The notes: generated by a model from the letters alone, not told the origin. DNA of 64,000 nucleotides from Candidatus Alistipes faecigallinarum (GCA_019115605.1 DXDG01000023.1:36280-100279), one strand, 5' to 3'; shown: positions 53,470-63,943, counted from the first letter of the stretch. Made by a program: numbers and translations.

Positions 53470-53657
53470 GCCTCAAGGATTTTGTTTACCTCCTCCTCGG
53501 CCTTGCGCAGCCGCTCCTTGCACGAGGCGATGAGCTCCGTGGCGCGTTTGACTTCGGCGGCGAGGGTGTCCACATCCATCTCCTCGCTGCGCAGGCGGGC
53601 GAGGATCTTCTCGATCTGTGCCGTCGCCTCGCCGTAGGTGAGTTGCTTCTTTGCCAT
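53466..53657 (-). CDS. xseB: Exodeoxyribonuclease VII small subunit
   Basis: 63 residues, almost all helical. LTYGEATAQIEKILARLRSE matches the XseB family start (E..ELE.IV..LE), and ERLRKAEEEVNKILE its end. It forms a complex with XseA that degrades single-stranded DNA to oligonucleotides. It starts seven bases after the xseA stop, as expected for the pair. Confidence 0.93.
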   Translation of the reverse strand: MAKKQLTYGEATAQIEKILARLRSEEMDVDTLAAEVKRATELIASCKERLRKAEEEVNKILEA

Positions 53658-53664
53658 ATCGATT

Positions 53665-54912
53665 CTATTTCGTTGTTTGCGTTACGGTCGCCCCGATCTG
53701 TCCGTCCGCCACCTCGATGTGCAGCCGGTCCCCCGCGGCAACGGCTCCGGCCGAGGTTACGGCCCGCCCGTTCGTGCGGACCACGGCGAATCCCAGCCGC
53801 AGAATCCGCTCGGGCGCGTGTGCGGCGATGGTCTGCGCGGCGCTCTCCATCCGGAGCCGCTCTCTTTCAAGACAGGCATGCACGGCGTCGGGCAGCGTTG
53901 CGGTCCAGTGTTCGATCCGGGCGTTCTCGCGCGCCGTGCGCAGGGCACAGGCCTGCCGCAGGTCGCCCGCGAGGCGTTCGAGCCGCACCGCGGCGCCGTG
54001 CAGCAGGGCTGTCGTGGCGTCGTGCAGCTGCAGGGCGGCGTTGTCGAGCCGCGCGTCGGCCTCCGCCATCCGCTCCACGAGCCATGCGGCGACGGCCGTG
54101 GGGGTCTTCAGCGCCAGGTGGGCCACCATGTCGGCGACGCTGACATCCTTGTCGTGGCCGATGCCCGTGAGAACGGGCAGCGGGAACTGCGCGATGTGCG
54201 CGCAGAGGCGGTAGGCATTGAAGCAGTTCAGATCGCTGCGCGAGCCGCCGCCGCGGATCAGCACCACGGCGTCGAACTCCTCGGCCCGGGCGGCCACGGC
54301 GCAGAGCGCCCCGATGATCGACTCCTCGGCGGCGGCTCCCTGCATGAAGGCGTCGAAGAGGGTCAGGCGGAAGTGGTAGGGGCTCTTCGCAAGCTCCTTG
54401 CAGAAGTCCTGATAGCCGGCAGCCTGGGCGCTCGAAACCACGGCGATGCGCTGCACGATTGCGGGCAGCGGCACCTGGCGGTTCATCTCCCAGACGCCGT
54501 CGCTCTGGAGCTGGGCAATGGTCTGCTGGCGCTGGCGTTCCATCTCGCCGAGCGTATAGGCGGGGTCCAGATCGGTGATCTGGAGCGAGAATCCGTAGAG
54601 TTCGTGGTACGAGACGAGCACCTTGGCCAGGATCTGCATGCCGGCGCCGAGCCTCTGTCCCGTCTCGGCCTCGAAATACCCGGCGATCCGCGGGTAGTGG
54701 CTGCGCCAGATGACGGCGCGGGCCTGGGCCGTGGGGACGCCGTTGGCGCCCCCCTTCTCGACCAGTTCGAGGTAGCAGTGGCCCGAGTAGTTCACCTTCA
54801 GGTCGGCGATCTCGGCGCTCACCCACAGCGGCAGGGCGAAGCGCTCCTCGAGCACCTGCCGCACGAGCCGTTGCAGCTCGCCGAGGGTGATATGTCGCTC
54901 CGGGGGGATCAT
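53665..54912 (-). CDS. xseA: Exodeoxyribonuclease VII large subunit
   Basis: 415 residues from ATG at 54912, overlapping the menA stop by four bases. The N-terminal OB fold has LPLWVSAEIADLKVNYSGHC. The catalytic domain includes AVVSSAQAAGYQDFCKEL, VVLIRGGGSRSDLNCFN and PVLTGIGHDKDVSVAD, the conserved active-site blocks. A long helical region and a short beta C-terminus (LRLGFAVVRTNGRAVTSA) follow. It partners XseB. Confidence 0.96.
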   Translation of the reverse strand: MIPPERHITLGELQRLVRQVLEERFALPLWVSAEIADLKVNYSGHCYLELVEKGGANGVPTAQARAVIWRSHYPRIAGYFEAETGQRLGAGMQILAKVLVSYHELYGFSLQITDLDPAYTLGEMERQRQQTIAQLQSDGVWEMNRQVPLPAIVQRIAVVSSAQAAGYQDFCKELAKSPYHFRLTLFDAFMQGAAAEESIIGALCAVAARAEEFDAVVLIRGGGSRSDLNCFNAYRLCAHIAQFPLPVLTGIGHDKDVSVADMVAHLALKTPTAVAAWLVERMAEADARLDNAALQLHDATTALLHGAAVRLERLAGDLRQACALRTARENARIEHWTATLPDAVHACLERERLRMESAAQTIAAHAPERILRLGFAVVRTNGRAVTSAGAVAAGDRLHIEVADGQIGATVTQTTK

Positions 54913-55814
54913 CCCAACAGAATTCCGAGGGTCATGAGTGCTCCGAAGAGGAGGATGTTGCGGGCCGTCTCGCCCAGGCAGACGTTCAGCTCGTCGCCGT
55001 GGTCGATGCGGACCATCTTGCGCCACGTCGCCGTGTGCGCGGCGCCGTAGAGGAGCGGCAGCAGCGCCGCCCACGGATGGTTCCAGGCCAGCAGCGCCAG
55101 GCAGAGCACGACGGCGCCGAGGCCCAGCAGCAGGTAGCCCCAGCGGCCCACGCCGGCGCCGAAGACGACGACGACGGTCCGCTTGCCGCAGCGGGCGTCC
55201 TCCTCGCGGTCGCGGAAGTTGTTCACCATGAGCATCGTGTCGATGACCAGGCCGCAGGCCATTGCGACAAGCGTAACCTCCGTGGTCCACACGCCGGTCT
55301 GGAGGTAGTAGGTGAATCCCACGGGGATCAGTCCGAAGAAGAGGATGACGGCGATGTCGCCCATCCCGTGATAGGCCAGGGGCCACGGCCCCGCGGTGTA
55401 GAAGTAGGCGAAGACGAGGCAGGCGATGCCCACGGCGACGAGTTCCCAGCCGCGGTGGGGCAGCGTGTCGTGTACCGCAAGGAGAATGCCGAGGCCCGTG
55501 ATGCCGGCTGCGAGGGTGAATCCCGCGATACCGAGTTTCATAGCCCGCAGGGTGATGTATCCCTTGGCGAAGGCGCGGTCGGGGCCGAGGCGGTCGGGCT
55601 GGTCGGCCCCCTTCATGTAGTCCCAGAGGTCGTTCACGAGGTTGGCCGTGCACTGCATCAGCAGGGCGAACAGCAGACACAGCAGGGCCGGCAGCGGGCG
55701 GAAGCCGCCGCTCATGTAGGCCATGGCCGAGGCGATGAGTACGAGGATGACCGAGTTGCCGAGGCTGTAGGGCCTCACGGCGAGAATCCAGGCGGACAGT
55801 GAGTTGGTTTTCAT
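54909..55814 (-). CDS. menA: 1,4-dihydroxy-2-naphthoate polyprenyltransferase
   Basis: 301 residues with about eight membrane helices. The first Asp-rich motif is ANLVNDLWDYMKGADQPDR and the second NNFRDREEDARCGKRT, both typical of MenA/UbiA prenyltransferases. The enzyme attaches the polyprenyl chain to dihydroxynaphthoate to give demethylmenaquinone. The chain-making enzyme is probably the synthase at 29904-30893. The gene follows a plug/TonB-like gene by 27 bases. Confidence 0.95.
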   Translation of the reverse strand: MKTNSLSAWILAVRPYSLGNSVILVLIASAMAYMSGGFRPLPALLCLLFALLMQCTANLVNDLWDYMKGADQPDRLGPDRAFAKGYITLRAMKLGIAGFTLAAGITGLGILLAVHDTLPHRGWELVAVGIACLVFAYFYTAGPWPLAYHGMGDIAVILFFGLIPVGFTYYLQTGVWTTEVTLVAMACGLVIDTMLMVNNFRDREEDARCGKRTVVVVFGAGVGRWGYLLLGLGAVVLCLALLAWNHPWAALLPLLYGAAHTATWRKMVRIDHGDELNVCLGETARNILLFGALMTLGILLG

Positions 55815-55841
55815 AGAAAAATGGTGTTTGGAATTGGTTGC

Positions 55842-56384
55842 TTACCGATACACCAATTCCGCCTGTCGGGGCATGCGGCGACCTTCGGGCAACTGGATGC
55901 GCAGGACGCCTTCGCTCTCCACGGGCACGCCGTTCTTCTGCGCGGGTTGCCACCTCGGAGCCTCCTCCATGACCTTCAGGATGCGTCGCTTGAGCCGGTT
56001 GTCGGTTACCTCGAGCTCCTGGTCGACGACAGCACGGCCGTCTGTCAGGATCTTGTAGCGCAGAATGACGCGCGCCACGGGGTCGGTGTCGCTCCAGACG
56101 ACGCGGCGGGCGATGTACTGACTATAGGTCGAATCGGAGGGAAAGGCAGCGGGTTGATCGTAGCGGAGCGTGATGAGGATGACGCCGTTCGAGGCCCCCT
56201 CGCCGTAGCGGGCGATGGAGCGTTCGTCGGCCGGGAGCGACTCGACGCTTTCGATATCCTCGGGGGGTATCGAGTCGATCCGTTCGCACGGTGTTCCGTT
56301 TACGATGTAGAGCGGCTTCTGCGCGGCGGCCTCAAGCACGGCGCACAGCACGAAACTCCACAGTATGAGTATTCTTCTCATCAT
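55842..56384 (-). CDS. Secreted protein joining a TonB-receptor plug motif and a TonB C-terminal-like domain
   Basis: 180 residues. MMRRILILWSFVLCAVLEAAAQ is a signal peptide with no membrane anchor after it. Residues of about 23-75 (PLYIVNGTPC, IPPEDIESVESLPADE, YGEGASNGVILITL) look like the core of a TonB-dependent-receptor plug. Residues of about 95-180 (VARVILRYKILTDGRAVVDQ, RILKVMEEAPRWQPAQKNGV) look like a TonB C-terminal domain. There is no barrel and no periplasmic linker. The function is unknown. It is followed by menA on the same strand. Confidence 0.7.
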   Translation of the reverse strand: MMRRILILWSFVLCAVLEAAAQKPLYIVNGTPCERIDSIPPEDIESVESLPADERSIARYGEGASNGVILITLRYDQPAAFPSDSTYSQYIARRVVWSDTDPVARVILRYKILTDGRAVVDQELEVTDNRLKRRILKVMEEAPRWQPAQKNGVPVESEGVLRIQLPEGRRMPRQAELVYR

Positions 56385-56503
56385 ATATATGCTGTCCGCA
56401 AAACAGGGACGGGCCCCGGTTTATTGTCCGTGTCCGGCGGCGAACTCCGGTGCGGCGGGCGGAAACTCCGCGGGCGCACCCCGTCCCTGCCGGCCGCGGA
56501 GGA

Positions 56504-57589
<1,086 letters not shown>

Positions 57590-57661
57590 AAGCGGTATTG
57601 GTTTGTCTTCTTGTGGACGGTCTTTTCCGCCGCGGCACCCGCGCACGGGTGTCGATCCGTG

Positions 57662-57669
57662 CAAAGATA
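57662..57669 (-). promoter_or_regulatory. Promoter -7 box for prfA
   Basis: The minus strand reads TATCTTTG, giving a leader of about 65 bases before the prfA ATG. Confidence 0.65.
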
Positions 57670-57746
57670 GGCAATATTCATGAAACGGCAAAAGTGCCTG
57701 CCGGATTTCGCCCTGTCGGCTTCGGTCAGCGCCCTGTTGCCGCCGG

Positions 57747-58694
57747 TCAGCGCCCCGGAGCCTCTGTGCCGGGAGCCTCTGTGCCGGGAGCCTCCTTTGC
57801 CGCCGGGTTCCCCGCCGCCGGTGCCGGCAGGCGTCCGAGCCAGTCGAGCACCGTGCGCTGCCAGTCATCGCGGAACGGGAACGCGTCGAGAATGCCCCAG
57901 CCGTGTCCGCCCGCGGGGTAGATGTGCAGGGCGGCCGGCGTGCCGCAGCGCTTCAGCCCCTCGTAGTAGGCCGTGCTGTTCGTCGGCGGAACGATCGGGT
58001 CGTCGTCCGAGTGGAAAAGCAGCGCCGGGGGCGTTTCCGGCGTGATGTGGCGGAGCGGCGTCCAGGCCTCGACCGCCGCCGGATCGCCCTCGCGGTCGCC
58101 GAGCAGGCGGTCGAAGGTGATGCGGCATCCCGAGAGCTCGCCGTCGGCCGTTACCGGGTAGAAGAGCAGCGTGAAGTCGGGGCGTACGGTGCCGAGCGTC
58201 GAGACCGCCGCCGCGAGATGCCCGCCGGCCGAGAATCCCGCAATGCCGACGCGGGCGGCGGTGTGCTCTCCGGCACCCGGGACCTCGCCCCGCAGGATCC
58301 GCAGCGCCTGCTCGGCATCTTCGAGCGGCACCTCGGGATGGCCGTTCGGCAGGCGGTACTTGAGCACCGCGGCCGTGATGCCCTGCGCGGCGAACCAGCG
58401 GGCGACGTCATACCCCTCGTAATCCATGCAGAGGCGCATGTAGCCTCCTCCGGGGCAGATCACCACGGCCATGCCCGTGTCGTGCGCCGGGTCGGCGGCG
58501 TAGAGGTGGAGTGCGGCCCCGGTGGTGTTCTCCAGGCGGCAGGGCTCGGGCTCCGACTCGGCGGCCGTGATGCCGTTCGAGTGCGGCGCCGTCGAGTTGT
58601 CCCAGATCGGGATGACGGCTGTCTCCCCGTGGCTCTGGGCCGTTGCGGCGAAGAGCGGGAGCAGGGCTGCAAGCAGCGTAAGGATCGGTTTCAT
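57747..58694 (-). CDS. Secreted alpha/beta hydrolase (acetyl-esterase-like)
   Basis: 315 residues. MKPILTLLAALLPLFAATAQ is a signal peptide. The fold is clear: VVICPGGGYMRLCMDYEGYD forms the oxyanion loop, the nucleophile is in GIAGFSAGGHLAAAV, the acid in LLFHSDDDPIVPPTNS, and the His in YPAGGHGWGI. This is the BD-FAE/Axe-like esterase group, often acting on acetylated xylan or other glycans. The last residues (APGTEAPGTEAPGR) come from a tandem DNA repeat. It follows leuS, 90 bases away with a terminator between. Confidence 0.88.
   Translation of the reverse strand: MKPILTLLAALLPLFAATAQSHGETAVIPIWDNSTAPHSNGITAAESEPEPCRLENTTGAALHLYAADPAHDTGMAVVICPGGGYMRLCMDYEGYDVARWFAAQGITAAVLKYRLPNGHPEVPLEDAEQALRILRGEVPGAGEHTAARVGIAGFSAGGHLAAAVSTLGTVRPDFTLLFYPVTADGELSGCRITFDRLLGDREGDPAAVEAWTPLRHITPETPPALLFHSDDDPIVPPTNSTAYYEGLKRCGTPAALHIYPAGGHGWGILDAFPFRDDWQRTVLDWLGRLPAPAAGNPAAKEAPGTEAPGTEAPGR
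57757..57786 (-). repeat. 15-base tandem repeat in the esterase C-terminus
   Basis: Two exact 15-base units (57757-57771 and 57772-57786), with the start of a third after them, encode the repeated APGTE. A change in copy number would stay in frame. Confidence 0.85.
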
Positions 58695-58714
58695 GTGCGG
58701 TGTCGGTGTTTCGA

Positions 58715-58743
58715 AGAAAGCCCCGCGGCGGGGCGGGGCTTTC
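58715..58743 (-). terminator. Terminator after leuS
   Basis: GAAAGCCCCGC / GCGGGGCTTTC forms a stem on the minus strand, 41 bases past the leuS stop and just before the esterase gene. The T run is short. Confidence 0.55.
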
Positions 58744-58784
58744 GGTACTGTCTCGGAGCGCCCGGCGGGCGGGCACGCCGTTTG

Positions 58785-61541
58785 TCAGATGACGATGTTG
58801 ATGATCTTGCCCGGGACGACGATCACCTTCTTGGGGGTCTTGCCGTCGATCCACTTCTGCGCTTCGGGAGCGAGGACCACGTCGGCCTGGATCTCCGCAG
58901 GGCTCATCGCGGTGGCGTACTCCTTCTTGAAACGGAGTTTTCCGTTGATCGAGACGGGGTATTCGAAGCTGTTCTGCACGAGGTATTTCCCGTCGCAGAC
59001 CGGATACTGCGCGTCGCAGACCGAGCCGCTCTTGCCGAGCGCCTCCCACAACTCCTCGGCAAGGTGCGGGGCAAAGGGGGCGATCAGCACCGTCAGCGGT
59101 TCGAGAATCGCACGCTTCGGGCACTCGCCCAGCTCGTTGAGGCAGATCATGAAGGCCGCCACGGAGGTGTTGAACGAGAAGTTCTCGATGTCGTCCGTCA
59201 CCTTGCGGATCGTCTTGTGCAGCGTGCGCAGCTCCTTCTCGGTCGGCGCCTCGTCCGTTACGGCCAAGCGGCCGTCGCGGTCGAAGAACAGGCGCCAGAA
59301 GCGGCGCAGGAACTTGTGCACGCCGTCGATGCCGTTCGTGTCCCAGGGCTTCGACTGCTCGAGCGGCCCGAGGAACATCTCGTACATGCGGAGCGTGTCG
59401 GCGCCGTAGTTCTCGACGATGTAGTCGGGGTTCACGACGTTGTACATCGACTTGGACATCTTCTCGATGGCCCAGCCGCAGACGTACCTGCCGTCTTCGA
59501 GGATGAACTCGGCATCCTTGAAGTCGGGCATCCAGCGGCGGAAGGCCTCCAGGTCGAGGATGTCGTTCTTCACGATGTTCACATCGACGTGGATCTCCTG
59601 CGTCTCGTACTGGTCGCGCAGGCCGAGCGAGACGAACTTGTTGGTGCCGACAACGCGGTAGACGAAGTTCGAGCGGCCCTGGATCATGCCCTGATTGACG
59701 AGCTTGCGGAAGGGCTCCGCCTCGCAGACATAGCCCAGGTCGTAGAGGAACATGTTCCAGAAGCGCGAATACATCAGGTGGCCCGTGGCGTGCTCGATGC
59801 CGCCGACGTAGAGATCGACATTGCGCCAGTAGTTGTCCGCCTCACGGCCGACGAGTGCCTCGTCGTTGTGGGGATCCATGTAGCGGAGGTAGTAGGCCGA
59901 CGAACCGGCGAATCCGGGCATCGTCGAGAGCTCGTAGGGATATCCCTCGGGGGTATGCCACCCCTTGACGCGGGCCAGGGGCGGCTCGCCCTCGGCCGTG
60001 GGTCCGAAGTTCTCGATCGGCGGCAGTTCGAGGGGCAGCTGCTCCTCGGAGAGCGGGCAGGCCGTGTCGCCCTTGTAGTAGATCGGGAAGGGCTCGCCCC
60101 AGTAGCGCTGGCGCGAGAAGATGGCGTCGCGCAGGCGGTAGTTGACCAGCCGCTTGCCCAGGCCGCGGCGCTCGACCTCGTCGAACATCCGCACGATGGC
60201 CTCCTTGACGTCCATGCCGTTGAGGAAGTCCGAGTTGATCATGCGGCCCGATTTGGCGTCGTAGGACTCCTTCTCGATGTCGCCGCCCTCGACCACCGGA
60301 ACGATCTCCAGCGAGAAGTGACGGGCGAAGGCGTAGTCGCGCGAGTCGTGTGCCGGCACGGCCATGATGGCTCCCGTGCCGTAGCCCGCGAGCACATAGT
60401 CCGAGATGTAGATCGGAATGGCCTTGCCCGTGAAGGGGTTGATGGCGAAGGATCCCGTCGGTACGCCGCTCACGTGCCGCGTCTCGGCGATGCGCTCGCG
60501 CTCTGAACGCTTGCGCGCCTGGGCGATGTAGGCCTCGACGGCGGCCCGGTTCTCGGGCGTCGTGAGCTCGCCGACCCATTCGTGCTCGGGGGCGATGACC
60601 ATGAACGTTACGCCGAAGATCGTGTCGGGGCGCGTGGTGAAGATCTCCAGCCTGCGCTCCGAGCCCTGGATGTCGAAGAAGACCTGGGCGCCGACCGAGC
60701 GGCCGATCCAGTTGCGCTGGATCTCCTTGAGCGAATCGCTCCACTCAAGTCCCTCCAGCCCGTCGAGCATCCGCTGGGCGTAGGCCGTAACACGCAGCAG
60801 CCACTGCTTCATGCGCTTCTGCTCCACGGGGAAGCCGCCGCGCACCGACAGTCCGTCACGCACCTCGTCGTTGGCGAGCACCGTACCCAGCTGCGGGCAC
60901 CAGTTCACCATCGTGTCGGCACGGTAGGCCAGACGGTAGTTCTGCAGCACCTGTTCGCGCCGCGCCTCGTCCCAGGCGTTCCATTCCGCGGCCGTGAAGT
61001 GCAGCTCCTGCGTCGAGGCGGCGTCGAGCCCCTCGGTGCCCCGTGCGGCGAAGGCCGCCTCGAGCTCCGCGATGGGCCGGGCCTGCTGGCGCGTGTTGTC
61101 GTAGTAGTGGGCGAACATCTCGAGGAAGGCCCACTGGGTCCACTTGTAGTATTTCGGGTCGCAGGTGCGGACCTCGCGGTCCCAGTCGAACGAGAAGCCG
61201 ATCTTGTCCAGCTGCTCGCGGTAGCGGGCGATGTTGCGCTCGGTCGTTACCGCGGGGTGCTGCCCCGTCTGGATGGCGTACTGCTCGGCCGGGAGTCCGA
61301 AGGCGTCGTAACCCATCGGGTGCAGGACGTTGAATCCCTTGAGCCGCTTGTAGCGCGAATAGATGTCCGAGGCGATGTAGCCCAGCGGGTGGCCCACATG
61401 CAGGCCGGCTCCCGACGGATAGGGGAACATGTCGAGCACATAGAATTTCGGGCGCGAGGGGTCCACCTCGACGTGGTAGGTCTTCCGCTCTCTCCAGCGC
61501 TGCTGCCACTTGGATTCGATCTCCTTGAAGTTGTATTCCAT
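58785..61541 (-). CDS. leuS: Leucyl-tRNA synthetase
   Basis: 918 residues. The HIGH-type motif is in [20 protein letters not shown], and KMSKS is in [18 protein letters not shown]. The editing domain (residues of about 240-430) has [19 protein letters not shown] and [15 protein letters not shown], with the conserved Asp. [12 protein letters not shown] and the C-terminal anticodon domain are complete. It charges tRNA-Leu and clears mischarged residues. A -7 box lies 35 bases upstream. Confidence 0.98.
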   Translation of the reverse strand: MEYNFKEIESKWQQRWRERKTYHVEVDPSRPKFYVLDMFPYPSGAGLHVGHPLGYIASDIYSRYKRLKGFNVLHPMGYDAFGLPAEQYAIQTGQHPAVTTERNIARYREQLDKIGFSFDWDREVRTCDPKYYKWTQWAFLEMFAHYYDNTRQQARPIAELEAAFAARGTEGLDAASTQELHFTAAEWNAWDEARREQVLQNYRLAYRADTMVNWCPQLGTVLANDEVRDGLSVRGGFPVEQKRMKQWLLRVTAYAQRMLDGLEGLEWSDSLKEIQRNWIGRSVGAQVFFDIQGSERRLEIFTTRPDTIFGVTFMVIAPEHEWVGELTTPENRAAVEAYIAQARKRSERERIAETRHVSGVPTGSFAINPFTGKAIPIYISDYVLAGYGTGAIMAVPAHDSRDYAFARHFSLEIVPVVEGGDIEKESYDAKSGRMINSDFLNGMDVKEAIVRMFDEVERRGLGKRLVNYRLRDAIFSRQRYWGEPFPIYYKGDTACPLSEEQLPLELPPIENFGPTAEGEPPLARVKGWHTPEGYPYELSTMPGFAGSSAYYLRYMDPHNDEALVGREADNYWRNVDLYVGGIEHATGHLMYSRFWNMFLYDLGYVCEAEPFRKLVNQGMIQGRSNFVYRVVGTNKFVSLGLRDQYETQEIHVDVNIVKNDILDLEAFRRWMPDFKDAEFILEDGRYVCGWAIEKMSKSMYNVVNPDYIVENYGADTLRMYEMFLGPLEQSKPWDTNGIDGVHKFLRRFWRLFFDRDGRLAVTDEAPTEKELRTLHKTIRKVTDDIENFSFNTSVAAFMICLNELGECPKRAILEPLTVLIAPFAPHLAEELWEALGKSGSVCDAQYPVCDGKYLVQNSFEYPVSINGKLRFKKEYATAMSPAEIQADVVLAPEAQKWIDGKTPKKVIVVPGKIINIVI

Positions 61542-61575
61542 AATCGTGTTTGCGATTTTATTGCCGAATTTCCCG

Positions 61576-61583
61576 CAAAATTA
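61576..61583 (-). promoter_or_regulatory. Promoter -7 box for leuS
   Basis: The minus strand reads TAATTTTG in an AT-rich stretch before the leuS ATG. Confidence 0.5.
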
Positions 61584-62068
61584 AGCAAAACTTTCCGTTT
61601 TTCGCGATTTTTCGCGCCTTTATACCGATAAATAGAGTCGTCGCGCGCGATTCGGCTCCGGCGGCAGCCCGGAACGACGGCCGTTGCCCCCGCCGCGGTC
61701 CGTTCCTGGAACCTTTTCCGGCCGCCGACGGAGCCCTTTCCAGACGCGTTTCCGAGCCGCCTTTCAGGCTGCATCCGGGCCTGCGCTTACCGCCGGCTCT
61801 CCGGTCCGTTCGCGGGGCCTCTCCGTGTCGTTCCCGGGGTCTCTCCGTGCCGGTTCCCCGGGACCTCTTCGTGCCGGTTCCCCGGCCTGCTTCCGGCGTT
61901 GTCTTCCGGTCGGAGTCCGGACCCTTTCCGGCGCGGATTTTTCCCGGATCCCGGCCCTGCGCACGGCCCTTCCGAAAACCGGGGCGGCATCTCCGTTCCG
62001 CAAAACGACCGCGGCGTGTCTTGCAGCCCCGATATAGGGGCAACCTATTGAACCATAAAAAATAACAA
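61584..62068. other. 485-base GC-rich stretch without recognised genes
   Basis: Long open frames exist on both strands (61550-62065 plus, 61558-62076 minus), but both are Arg/Pro/Gly-rich with no domain, and they overlap almost fully. Neither looks like a real protein. The stretch also holds short imperfect repeats (61808-61890). No tRNA, RNA motif or attachment site was seen. Confidence 0.6.
61808..61890 (+). repeat. Imperfect 22-24-base tandem repeats
   Basis: Units at 61808-61829, 61830-61852, 61853-61876 and a partial one at 61877-61890 share the pattern GTTCCCCGGG..CTCTCCGTG. They differ in several bases and lie in the stretch between leuS and dps. Confidence 0.65.
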
Positions 62069-62100
62069 TTTGACAAACCCGGTTCTATGTATTATCTTTG
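62069..62100 (+). promoter_or_regulatory. Consensus promoter for dps
   Basis: TTTG at 62069-62072, 20 bases, then TATCTTTG at 62093-62100. It stands in an AT-rich island. The dps ATG is 48 bases downstream. This is one of the best promoters in the window. Confidence 0.8.
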
Positions 62101-62148
62101 CCTATGAAAAACGAAAACAATATTTGTAAAACCAATAAAATAACTGTT

Positions 62149-62634
62149 ATGAAAACCTTGGATTATCTGCATCTCGACGCATCCGCCCTGCAGGGCGTCA
62201 TCGCTTCCCTCAAACAACTGCTGGCCGACTACCAGGTCTTCTATTCGAACCTGCGCGGCGTACACTGGAACATCCGCGGTCGCGGCTTCTTTGTCCTCCA
62301 TGCCAAGTTCGAGGAGCTCTACAACGACGCGGCAACGAAGGCCGACGAGCTGGCCGAGCGGATCCTCACCCTCGGCGATACGCCCGAAAACCGCTATGGC
62401 GAGGCTCTGCGCGTGGCGCGCCTGAGTGAGGTGGCGGGCATCACCCGCTCCGACGAGGCGATCTCGCTGGTGCTCGAAAGCTACGGACATCTGATCGGCG
62501 CCGAGCGGGCGCTGATGGCTCAGGCCTCCGAGGCCGGCGACGAGGCGACGGCCGCTCTGATGAGCGACTATCTCAAGGAGCAGGAGAAGCTGGTCTGGAT
62601 GCTGGTTGCCTCCTCCGATCGCGGACAAAACTGA
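62149..62634 (+). CDS. dps: Dps family ferritin-like DNA-protection protein
   Basis: 161 residues from ATG at 62149; a start further upstream would overlap the promoter region. Helix A and the ferroxidase ligands are visible in NLRGVHWNIRGRGFFVLHAKFEELYND (Trp, His, Asp, Glu pattern). ITRSDEAISLVLESYGHLIG and the last helix LMSDYLKEQEKLVWMLVA follow. Dps forms a 12-subunit shell that stores iron and protects DNA from peroxide. No OxyR site was identified. It has a consensus promoter and a hairpin after it. Confidence 0.93.
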   Translation: MKTLDYLHLDASALQGVIASLKQLLADYQVFYSNLRGVHWNIRGRGFFVLHAKFEELYNDAATKADELAERILTLGDTPENRYGEALRVARLSEVAGITRSDEAISLVLESYGHLIGAERALMAQASEAGDEATAALMSDYLKEQEKLVWMLVASSDRGQN

Positions 62635-62654
62635 TTGGATTCGGGTTGTGTGGC

Positions 62655-62690
62655 AGGGCCGGTCCTCCTCGCGGGGGCCGGCCCTCTCCG
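62655..62690 (+). terminator. Terminator after dps
   Basis: AGGGCCGGTCC pairs with GGGGGCCGGCCCT (62655-62684), and the tail CTCCGTATTTT follows. The T run is weak, so confidence is moderate. Confidence 0.55.
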
Positions 62691-62945
62691 TATTTTCCGC
62701 CGGAGGCCTAATCTGCCGGCATCCAGCGTGTTGCCGGTTCCGTGGCTCTGCCCGGCCCCTTGCGCAGGGCCGTCCGCCGCGGCTCTCCCGCCGTATCCGT
62801 GCCATGTGTGTGCAACCGGTTGACCGCTAATTGCTTGTTGATTTTGTTATAAACGATAGCTTATTGTTTTTGAATTTCCATAAGTAAAAAGAATTGGCAG
62901 GGCCGTAAAAAGCTGAAAAATCGCGAAAAAAGCGTCGCGTATATA
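62691..62945. other. Intergenic DNA between dps and the str operon
   Basis: The first half is G/C-rich and the second half turns AT-rich toward the rpsL promoter. No gene, RNA or repeat was recognised; a short minus-strand frame (62861-63046) crosses the promoter and was not called. Confidence 0.6.
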
Positions 62946-62974
62946 TTGTAATTCCAAAAAAATGCGTACCTTTG
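62946..62974 (+). promoter_or_regulatory. Promoter of the str operon
   Basis: TTG at 62946-62948, 18 bases, then TACCTTTG at 62967-62974. The rpsL ATG is 57 bases downstream, leaving an AT-rich leader. Confidence 0.7.
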
Positions 62975-63031
62975 CAGTCCATTTTGGACAATGGAGATAG
63001 ATTTTTTAACCATTAAAGGACAGTTTAAGAA

Positions 63032-63412
63032 ATGCCAACTATTCAACAGTTAGTGAGAAACGGTCGAGTAAGCATGGAGGACAAGTCGAAGTCCCCGGCA
63101 CTCGCAGCGTGTCCCCAGCGTCGCGGCGTTTGTACCCGTGTGTACACGACGACCCCGAAGAAGCCTAACTCGGCTATGCGTAAGGTGGCGCGTGTTCGTC
63201 TGACCAACGGCAAGGAGGTCAATGCCTACATTCCCGGCGAGGGCCACAACCTGCAGGAGCACTCGATCGTGCTCGTCCGCGGCGGTCGTGTGAAGGACCT
63301 CCCCGGTGTACGTTACCACCTCGTGCGCGGCGCACTCGACTCGGCCGGTGTGGACGGACGTCGCCAGCGTCGCTCGAAGTACGGAGCCAAGCGCCCCAAG
63401 GCAGGCAAATAG
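63032..63412 (+). CDS. rpsL: 30S ribosomal protein S12
   Basis: 126 residues. [20 protein letters not shown] starts the protein, and [19 protein letters not shown] holds the loop with the Lys known from streptomycin-resistance work. [17 protein letters not shown] is the second such loop, with the normal pattern. The protein sits at the decoding centre. It heads rpsL-rpsG-fusA, the usual order. Confidence 0.98.
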   Translation: MPTIQQLVRNGRVSMEDKSKSPALAACPQRRGVCTRVYTTTPKKPNSAMRKVARVRLTNGKEVNAYIPGEGHNLQEHSIVLVRGGRVKDLPGVRYHLVRGALDSAGVDGRRQRRSKYGAKRPKAGK

Positions 63413-63451
63413 TCAAACGAGAAACCAACAAACAAGCGTATATTTTAAGCA

Positions 63452-63928
63452 ATGAGAAAAGCTAAGCCAAAGAAGCGAATTCTACTTCCGGATCCGAAGT
63501 TCGGAGACGTGGCCGTTACCCGTTTCGTGAACAACCTTATGCTGGATGGTAAGAAGAGTATTGCCTACACGATCTTCTACGACTCGCTGGAGATCGTCGG
63601 CAAGAAGATGAAGGATGCTGATAAATCTCCTCTGGAAATCTGGAAACAGGCCCTCGAGAACATCACTCCTCAAGTCGAAGTGAAGTCGAAGCGTATCGGT
63701 GGCGCAACCTTCCAGGTGCCTATGGAGGTTCGTCCGGAGCGCAAGATCTCTATTTCCATGAAGAACCTTGTCCTCTATTCCCGCAAGCGCGCCGGCAAGA
63801 CGATGGCTGACAAACTCGCCGCAGAGATCATGGATGCCTACAACCAGCAGGGTGCCGCCTTCAAGCGCAAGGAGGAGATGCACCGCATGGCCGAGGCCAA
63901 CAAGGCATTCGCACACTTCAGATTCTAA
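63452..63928 (+). CDS. rpsG: 30S ribosomal protein S7
   Basis: 158 residues. [20 protein letters not shown] leads to [20 protein letters not shown], and [20 protein letters not shown] is typical S7. The C-terminal [20 protein letters not shown] contacts 16S rRNA near the E site. It lies 39 bases after rpsL; fusA follows 15 bases later. Confidence 0.98.
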   Translation: MRKAKPKKRILLPDPKFGDVAVTRFVNNLMLDGKKSIAYTIFYDSLEIVGKKMKDADKSPLEIWKQALENITPQVEVKSKRIGGATFQVPMEVRPERKISISMKNLVLYSRKRAGKTMADKLAAEIMDAYNQQGAAFKRKEEMHRMAEANKAFAHFRF

Positions 63929-63943
63929 AACAGGGACACAGAG

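Noticed and set aside
61550..62076. Two overlapping open frames of about 171 codons, one on each strand
   Set aside because: Low-complexity Arg/Pro/Gly composition, near-total overlap and no ribosome-binding site.
62098..62148. A longer Dps start giving 178 residues
   Set aside because: It begins within or next to the -7 box and adds an Asn/Lys-rich stretch not typical of Dps; ATG at 62149 fits the family.
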